Assembly: GCA_030704615.1 (NCBI GenBank)
Contig: CM060733.1
Span: forward strand, 13,144,001 to 13,208,000
DNA length: 64,000 nucleotides
Source: Takakia lepidozioides
Lineage: Eukaryota; Streptophyta; Takakiopsida; Takakiales; Takakiaceae
Direction: 5' to 3'
Positions 57,622 through 64,000 of the stretch are shown piece after piece. How positions within the stretch are numbered: the first letter of the stretch is position 1; the number at the start of each line of letters is the position of its first letter. A program made the translations under genes and the position numbers. Below the pieces are notes generated by a model, which did not search any database, was not told the DNA's origin, and was given only the letters and a program-made list of their open reading frames with translations.

Positions 57622-59190
57622 TTAGTCGCTTTGATGCGCGCGCCTAACTCCCAACCTGGCCGCCGGACCAACTCGGAGCTTCGACTGCTCACCAGGACAT
57701 AACGGTCCCCCTTTCTTCTCCCAACAGACCCTCCACCAATTTGGGCCTAGTGGAAATTCCCTTTGGTAGATGGCAGTCCGGAATAGCTCCCCACTCCTTG
57801 GTCGCTTTCCGGTTCACTCGCTTACTCATTAGTTTTTGGTCACCAACGGGCTTGCACCGTTCTCGGGTTTTACTACTCCCTATATATACTTCTATGACTG
57901 TCCGCGGGGGTTTCACAAACAACCATGCCATTTTATGGCGAACCACCACGAAGACCCTCGATTCCCGGTGATGAGTCGCGGTGAGTCTTGGCCCACCCAC
58001 CACGGCCCCATTGGACCGTGGTGAGTCCCAAGACTCCCCACGATTCCCACCACAAGGTCTCCGCCCCATGGTGAGTCTTATGCCACCCCTACTAAGTCCC
58101 ACTAAACTACCACCACCCCTTGTGGAGCCACCCCCACCGCAACCCGGTGTGTGAGGCTCGACCTAGTGAGTGCCTCTGCCTCCTTGAGTGCCTTGGGCAC
58201 TCAAGGGTGCTTCAGCCCCCCGTACCTATTGTTGCACCGCCCCCACCACAGGGGCAGCCCCCCTGCGTCCCGACCCCTTGCCCTCAAGGCAAAAGTCCGC
58301 GACACACACCCTTACCAACAGGGAGTCGATGAGGACATCGACTTGTCCATTTTGTAGAAACGAACATCCAAGTTGTGGTGTCCCACATCAAGGAGTTTGT
58401 TTCCGCACCATGGCGTCCCATGGCAAAGAACCAAACCCCACACTTGACTCTACTCTCCACTAGCTAGTTCGGCCGACTTTCTTCAAGTTCCGGCCAAGGG
58501 TGGAGCTTTTCAAGCTCCTCCCAGTGTACCCTTCTTGGCCCACTTCACGGCCAAGGAACGATCCTCCCCGATGATCGAATCGCCTTACTGCAACAACATT
58601 GCTTGCGACCGCTCATGATGCCGCTTTTGGCATCACCTTGAACCCTTTTTGACTAGGAAGATAACCTTGAACTAATCGTGCGCCCCAATCACTACAATTG
58701 GGTCCGCCTTGGAATGCTGGCCTGAGGTACGGGAACACACCGAAGCCGCACTACGACTTCGTCCCGAGGCTACACGATTATAGTACGTGAACGGAAGCAC
58801 GTAGCTTCCGCGTTAGCCCGCACTACAAGGCAACCCCCTCGGTAGCGCAGTTATAGTACGCGCACGCGCCAGGTGCGCACTAGCACGTGAACTCCCAAAG
58901 AAGGCGCAAGTTTCCTTGCCCCTTGGATGGGAGTCACCCGATTTCGGCACTGCGCAAACACACGATTAATCCAATTTACCTCTCCCACTTTTGTAAGCTA
59001 GCATGCATTCTACACACTAGCCAACCATACCATGCATCACCATTCCAAACAAAATAGGAGGCGCAACATTTGGAAACCATTTCATTTATAACAAAATTTG
59101 TACAACACACAAGTTTTTGCAATCGGATTCCTGAGCTAGCTAAGCCGGGCTAAGCATGCTTTTCCTCCCCCACGATCCAAGGTTGATGTC
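57622..59190. other. No gene; possible 3' region of the chromovirus
   Basis: Pyrimidine-rich 57.9-58.3 kb with repeated GGTGAGTC words. Near 58780-58890, TTATAGTACGTG and TTATAGTACGCG repeat among GC-rich inverted words (AGCACGTAGCTTCCG). This might be LTR sequence of the element at 59195-59865, but no LTR pair was found. Confidence 0.35.
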
Positions 59191-59194
59191 TTCA

Positions 59195-59865
59195 TCAACG
59201 CTTCTTCCGTTTTTGAGGTCGCCCTTCAAAAGCTGCAACCGCCTCGGATGCATTTCCCATTTCTGAGGCACGCACCCAAGATGCCTCCACATGATGATAG
59301 CCCTTCCATTTCACGAGATACTCCGTTTCTCGATTCTTGAACCTCCTCGACTTAAGCACTGCCTCCACCTCGTACTCAGGTTCATTTTCTTGATCTAACA
59401 GCACAGGTGGCGGACGCAACATTTGATGCCGATTCGGACGTGTTTCATCTTTGAAGTAAGGCTTCAAAAGGGAGACGTAGAATATCGGATGCACCTTGCT
59501 GTTTGCCGGCAGGTCCAATTCATACACATCCTCATTCATAACCTTCCGGATGCGAAAGGGTCCCGCATACGGAGGTACGAACTTCGGACTCACTTCTGGA
59601 GGTAGTCGAAAATTCTTGATGTTCAACCAGACCTCCGTGCCTGCCTCAAACTTGACTTCCCTCCGCTTCCGATTTGTCTGCCGTTCATACTTTGGATTTA
59701 CACAGAAGGTCGGACAGCGGCCCCGCGATCTTGGCGAAATTTCTCACATACTTCCGGTAATAGGAGGCGAGTTCTAGGAAGGATCGCACTCCCGAGACCG
59801 AAGTCGGAGGCTCCCAGTCTTAGATCGCCCTCACCTTTCTGTCATCCATTTTGATCCCATCCTGT
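59195..59865 (-). mobile_element. Ty3/gypsy chromovirus remnant with internal deletion
   Basis: The minus-strand reading starts with the end of reverse transcriptase (GIKMDDRKVRAI, a stop, DWEPPTSVSGVRSFLELASY, YRKYVRNFAKIAGPLSDLL; 59865-59705). It jumps directly to the integrase C-terminus (KYERQTNRKRREVKFEAGTE, VWLNIKNFRLPPEVSPKF, YAGPFRIRKVMNEDVYELDL, HPIFYVSLLKPYF). The end is a chromodomain (YEVEAVLKSRRFKNRETEYL, VKWKGYHHVEASWVRASEM), stopping near 59195. RNase H and the integrase core are missing. The chromodomain places it among chromoviruses, which use it to target heterochromatin. It is non-functional. Confidence 0.85.
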
Positions 59866-59879
59866 GTAATCACATGCAG

Positions 59880-60975
59880 TCTTGTCAAATCATCCCAAAA
59901 GACACCACCCAATCATCCAAGACAAAACAGGGTGGGAGGGCGGGGTTTGTTCTTGTGTGGGACAAGATAAGATATTGCTGTCCCTGTGCAGGTTGCAAGG
60001 CCTCTTGGTTCACCCTGTACACATACCAGCAGCTTACCATTTCAGCCATTAATTATGGCAGGTCATGCATCAGCCAAGGCATAAGGACCAGCCTGCAGTT
60101 TGTCAGAATCTCAATATGCCACCAAGCAGTCCAACTTGAGCAAGATGGAATAGATTCCATATCATTTGTATTCACCCCGAGACATGTGATCATACAAGGT
60201 ATCAAGGGAATGTGAATGCAGCCTGTCAAATTGCAAGTTCAGGACTTGTACCAACAAGCAGCATGAACAGCCGAGATCCAGCCTCTTTTGTATATAAAAA
60301 ACCAGATTGCAGGTCATAGGCCTGATGTCATGACAGATCCAAAACTATAGGTAGGATCCCATTGCAGCTTACCATCCTCATCCTTCAAGAGTTCCATGCT
60401 AAGACATGCAAATAACACCTTACTATGATCCAGTACACATCAGAAGCAGGCCTGAAAAGGAGCAGGGCAATACCCTACCATGCCGCCTTAAACTTCAAGG
60501 CCACCAGGTCCATAGATACCCAAAACCGCCAAAAACATACCACCAAAAACCAGATCCTCTTTGGCCCAAAGAACTTACAACCTAGCTTAATAATCCACAC
60601 GCTTTGTTGTCAAAGATCAAAATGTAGGGTATGGTTTGTATGCAAGCCTCAGGAAACAGGCCAGTCAGACCGAGCTGCGCATCGGTGGCAGAACGACAAA
60701 GGCCAGAACGCAGGCTGTAGCATGACAAGCCAGGGGCAGTCGGGTTGAAATCGGGGCTGCAGGCAGCAGCCACCTCACAACGCACAAACCCATAGGTCTC
60801 CTCAGCCCATATCCCAATCTGCATGCTCAAGAAACTTCAAAGTAGGTGAGGATCCTCACCTGGTCCCATCACAAGCCCCCACAAAAACCAACAGGTTAGT
60901 GAGGATTGTGGAACCCCAAGTGAATCACAGACCCTCACACTTGTCATCGATGTCAACTAAGAAACTCAAAAGCAA
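59880..60975 (+). repeat. Long direct repeat, copy 1
   Basis: It starts near CAGTCTTGTCAAATCATCCC and shares with copy 2 (62335-63755) the motifs AAAACAGGGTGGGAGGGCGG, ATCGGGGCTGCAGGCAGCAG and a long near-identical 3' part (60838-60970 and 63617-63750: TCAAAGTAGGT.AGGATCCTC to TCGATGTCAACTAAGAA). It holds shorter internal repeats (CAGCCTGCA.TT..., CCACCAAG). It could be an LTR pair or a repeated non-coding element; short ORFs are not credible. Confidence 0.7.
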
Positions 60976-61900
60976 GAGAAAGAGATAAGAACATGAGAAT
61001 CCCTAAACTCCAAAGGCACCTTAAGCGATTGGGGAAGAGGGTTATGCGCCATCACCACCTGTAGCAAGCCGCCTCCACAAAGCACGGCACAATCGCAAGA
61101 CACTAGAAAGGAGGGAGAGAACTTCCCATCATAAGCACCCTTGCTAAGCACAAAAAAAGCCAGAGGAGGGAAGATGCCACTGCATTCATATTGGTGTTTC
61201 CCGCTGCAAGAGAGACAAGGCGCCGCCTTCGCGCCCCCCCCAGGCGCTCGTCCAGCATGGGTACGACACCACAAACGGGCAGCCACCGAAGCACGTCCGC
61301 CATAACACTCTCATCGCGAGCTCAGAAGCACGCGATGTGCTTCTGACAGCGAGAGAGACGACATAGGGTTTTTTGTCCCCCGATTATTCATCCGTGGATG
61401 AAAAACAGTAGGACGCATCCGTATATCCTGACGGATTTCATCCGCAACAAGGTTAAAAATAGGTTTTGGGATAGGGGTTAGGGTGTCCACCGTAATTAAT
61501 CATAATTAGGGGTAGTAAAGATCAATTCCAGGCCATAATCACATCATCCATAGACAGATCACTTGTGTCAGGATGAAAAAGTAGGGAATATCATCCGTGG
61601 CAGCGTCTTACCTCCATCTAGGTAATTCTATCATTCCTCACCAGACCATCCGGTATGGATAAAAAAAATCAATAAAAGAGGAATGAAAAATTATCATCCT
61701 GGTAGTTTTTCAACCGGTACGGATGGAAAAACAGGATGCTGTTGGCAACCTCCATAGACATAATTCGTGTCTTCCATGGTGACTCATCCAGTATGGATGA
61801 GAGTCAATAAAGGAGGAATGAAAAGGCCAAAAAAACCATCCTAGAGGTAATTCAGTGTCCATCCTGGTGGCTCATCCGGTATGGATGAAAAAGCCTGATA
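60976..61900. other. No gene; ATCCGGTATGGATGAAAAA repeats
   Basis: From 61380 to 61900, TCATCCGTGGATGAAAAA, CATCCGGTATGGAT and similar words repeat about six times, with GAGGAATGAAAA and AATAAA(A/G)GAGG between. They form small hairpins (CATCC...GGATG). This resembles the GGATGAA tracts elsewhere in the window. Confidence 0.5.
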
Positions 61901-62000
61901 GAGTATGAGAAAACAAGAAGTCAACACTGATAGCAAACTGCCAATTCCCAGTAGAGAGGGAGACAAAGGGAGAGAGGGGGCAACAAAGAAAAAACAAATA

Positions 62001-62059
62001 GGTGGGGGGGGGGGAGTGACTGAGCAGCTGCTACTCAGTCACTCCCCCCCCCCCCCACC
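62001..62059. repeat. Perfect palindrome with poly(G)/poly(C) arms
   Basis: Left arm 62001-62024 (GGT, G-run, AGTGACTGAG) pairs with right arm 62034-62059 (CTCAGTCACT, C-run, ACC) around the 9-nt loop CAGCTGCTA. The G-run is 11 long and the C-run 13. Confidence 0.9.
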
Positions 62060-62095
62060 TTCCTCTTTTTCTTTTTGTTTCTTGATCTCTCCCTC

Positions 62096-62098
62096 TCA

Positions 62099-62152
<54 letters not shown>
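62096..62152 (+). repeat. (CT)n microsatellite
   Basis: About 50 bases of nearly pure CT, followed by an A-run at about 62170-62181. Ser/Leu and Arg/Glu ORFs over it are artefacts. Confidence 0.95.
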
Positions 62153-62153
<1 letters not shown>

Positions 62154-62334
62154 CTTTCGTGCTGTTCACAAAAAAAAAAAACCACAGAGGGAAAGAGGGG
62201 GTAGAAAAAGTTAATAAGAGAGAGGGAGAGAGTGGGAAGATATTCATGTCATGTCAAGACATGGACAAGACCAACTAGGGTCATTGTCAATTAAAGACAT
62301 AAACAACCCCATGACAGGGCACCATCTAACATTT

Positions 62335-63755
62335 CCAATCTTGTCATAACACACCAAGTGACGCCACCCATTCAGTCATGATAAAACAGGGTGGGAGGGC
62401 GGGGTATGTTCATAATCAGATTCCTGTCATGTACCCAAGTGACCCTCTTGCACAATATAAGTCAGATTGCAGCCTCAGATTACATCATCCATAGTTATCC
62501 ATAAGATATGCACCATGCAAGATATCATGGGCATATAAGAACATCTTACCACATTACAGATCCAAGATATGTATACACAAGTACCTTGAGGTGATCCAAG
62601 ACAAGCATTATGCAAAGTAGGTAAGAACAGCCTGCCCTACAACACATTCAAGGAGTGTTCACACCGGTAGCAGGAAGGACCAGCCTGCAATTAATTACAC
62701 TTCGGGCCTGCCACCAAGTACACTTCTTGGGCATGGCAAGCTATATTGCAGCTTCACATTTGGCCAAATGTAAGCACCCCAAAGCAAGCATCGTGCAAGG
62801 CCTTCTGGATATGTAAGAACAGCCTGTCATTATACATATTCAGGACCTGTGCACATAGGACTCTTGTTGGCCCAGCCTGCAGTAAATCAACCTCCAAACA
62901 TGCAACCAAGTGATCACTTTGGGCATGACAAGACTGACTGCGACTTCATTCTACATCATGTACAGTTGCCCCAAGATATGCATCATGTAAGGCATTTTGG
63001 CATGGAAGAAAGGCCTGCCCTGTCACAGCATCCAGATATGGACACACATACAATTTGAGTGCCCAAGACCAAGCCCTCTTGGCCATGATAAATCATACAA
63101 TGCAGGTGGTTGTTCATATGGCAAAATAAAGTAACTAATCACTGGCCAGAGTCTTTTAGAGCTTACCATCACTGTTTCACAGAAGGCTAATGCCATGTTT
63201 TGCAAATGGAACCTCACTATGCTCCATTCCACAACAAATCCAGGTCTGAAAACGGCCTGTCATTGCCTTATCAGGCTGTCTTCTTTAACAAAAACCAAAC
63301 CTCCTCATCCTTAGAGCCAAACAGCCACTGATGACTTTATCCTTACACCATCAATCCTCTTTTAAGGCCAGAAAAAGGGACCTAGTCTAAAAATCCACAG
63401 ACAAAGTTGTCAAAGATTCAAGACATGGTAGGACTCACATGTTGTGCTGCATGAGACAAAGCTGCCAGGCCAAAATGCTCCATCAGCAGCAGCAAAAGAT
63501 AAGTCAAAAGCCAGCATCATCATGTCAAACCGGGAGCAAGCAGGCCGAAATCGGGGCTGCAGGCAGCAGCAGTATGTTCCTTTTGCACACATCCTTATTT
63601 GTAAGCTCAAGAGAATTCAAAGTAGGTAGGGATCCTCACCTAATCCCATCACAAGCCCCCACAAAAACCAATGGATTAGTGAAGATTGTGGAACCCCAGG
63701 TGAATCACAGACCCCTACACTTGTTATCGATGTCAACTAAGAACCCCAAAAACAA
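62335..63755 (+). repeat. Long direct repeat, copy 2
   Basis: See copy 1 at 59880-60975. This copy is longer because CAGCCTGC...-type units of roughly 150-200 bp are repeated more often (for example near 62680, 62875 and 63010). Confidence 0.7.
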
Positions 63756-63782
63756 GGACAAAGAGAGGGAGTGAGAGGGTGA

Positions 63783-63835
63783 GTTGCCCAAAAACTAGGC
63801 CTCAGAAGGGACTGGGTTTTTGGCTTAGCCTCGAC
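63783..63835 (-). mobile_element. Short LINE fragment
   Basis: GTTGCCCAAAAACTAGGCCT to GGCTTAGCCTCGA matches 50735-50785 of the LINE (SFWANH region, minus strand). It directly adjoins the copy of the 2850-3035 repeat. Confidence 0.7.
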
Positions 63836-64000
63836 TCCCATCCACATGTGGAAGGTGACATGGCGTACAATTACGCACATGGTCCTTCCATACCATGCCA
63901 TCTCGACCCTCCAGAATCAACACTCGTGAAGGCCTCCCGTACCCGTAGAATCACACGCCCTGCTGTGACATCCAAGGTTGTAGGTGTTGTCTGCTGCAGA
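63836..64000 (+). repeat. Copy of the 2850-3035 repeat, cut by the window end
   Basis: Same order as 2850-3033 (ATCCACATGTGGAAGGTGAC, TGGTCCTTCCATACCATG, GTTGTCTGCTGCAGA). Confidence 0.8.

Noticed and set aside
61905-62278. Ser/Leu-rich and Arg/Glu-rich ORFs
   Set aside because: They translate a CT microsatellite and a poly-G/C palindrome.
1-64000. tRNA or rRNA genes
   Set aside because: No cloverleaf with A and B boxes or rRNA-like conserved core was recognised on reading. A covariance-model scan was not possible here.

Overview
This 64 kb window is eukaryotic and plant-like. Coding regions are split by GT-AG introns. The two recognisable host-type genes are a Pti1-like protein kinase and an alpha-glucan (starch) phosphorylase, both of plant type. 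The rest is dominated by nested and decayed transposable elements and many tandem or palindromic repeats. A streptophyte with a large repeat-rich genome, possibly a charophyte alga such as Chara, fits best; the species is an inference. No rRNA, tRNA or CRISPR array was recognised.

Left part (1-22.4 kb): a 2.2 kb non-autonomous TIR transposon (645-2845, called El1) with an 11-bp target-site duplication and an internal array of stem-loop repeats; an LTR-like stretch; a Mutator-like (MULE) transposase gene (6.7-9.1 kb); three unrecognised protein-coding stretches (10.9, 14.7 and 17.4 kb); and repeated 3' ends of a LINE (12-13 kb and 18.1-18.4 kb). From 22.4 kb down to about 19 kb, on the minus strand, lies the 3' half of an older transposon-type gene ending in a decayed Ulp1/C48-like cysteine protease. 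It contains a 209-bp inverted duplication.

Centre (22,434-33,753): the most interesting object, El2, an 11.3 kb TIR element inserted into that older gene. The 9-bp sequence CGTCAACAA flanks it directly on both sides, and the older gene's minus-strand frame resumes across the insertion. El2 carries two divergent genes: a minus-strand SWIM-finger DDE transposase, and a plus-strand multi-exon gene that appears to join a ParB-like domain to a beta-class amino DNA-methyltransferase domain. Introns of the second gene hold an array of stem-loops with a GTCG-TTGA-CGAC core. The same core occurs in El1, and El1 and El2 share terminal and subterminal motifs, so they look like one superfamily. Several frameshifts suggest this El2 copy is decaying or that the assembly has indel errors.

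Right part (33.8-64 kb): the 5' half of the interrupted older gene (33.8-35.3 kb, minus); a G-rich dispersed repeat; two long hairpins near 37.2 and 37.7 kb; a broken, partly tandem-duplicated phosphorylase locus (38.3-45.3 kb, minus) with LINE insertions; a minus-strand ORF with internal repeats (45.6-46.1 kb); a Pti1-like kinase pseudogene (48.75-53.25 kb, plus) with a LINE fragment in an intron; LINE ORF1/ORF2 fragments (54.1-57.6 kb); an internally deleted chromovirus (59.2-59.9 kb, minus); and long direct repeats to the end of the window.
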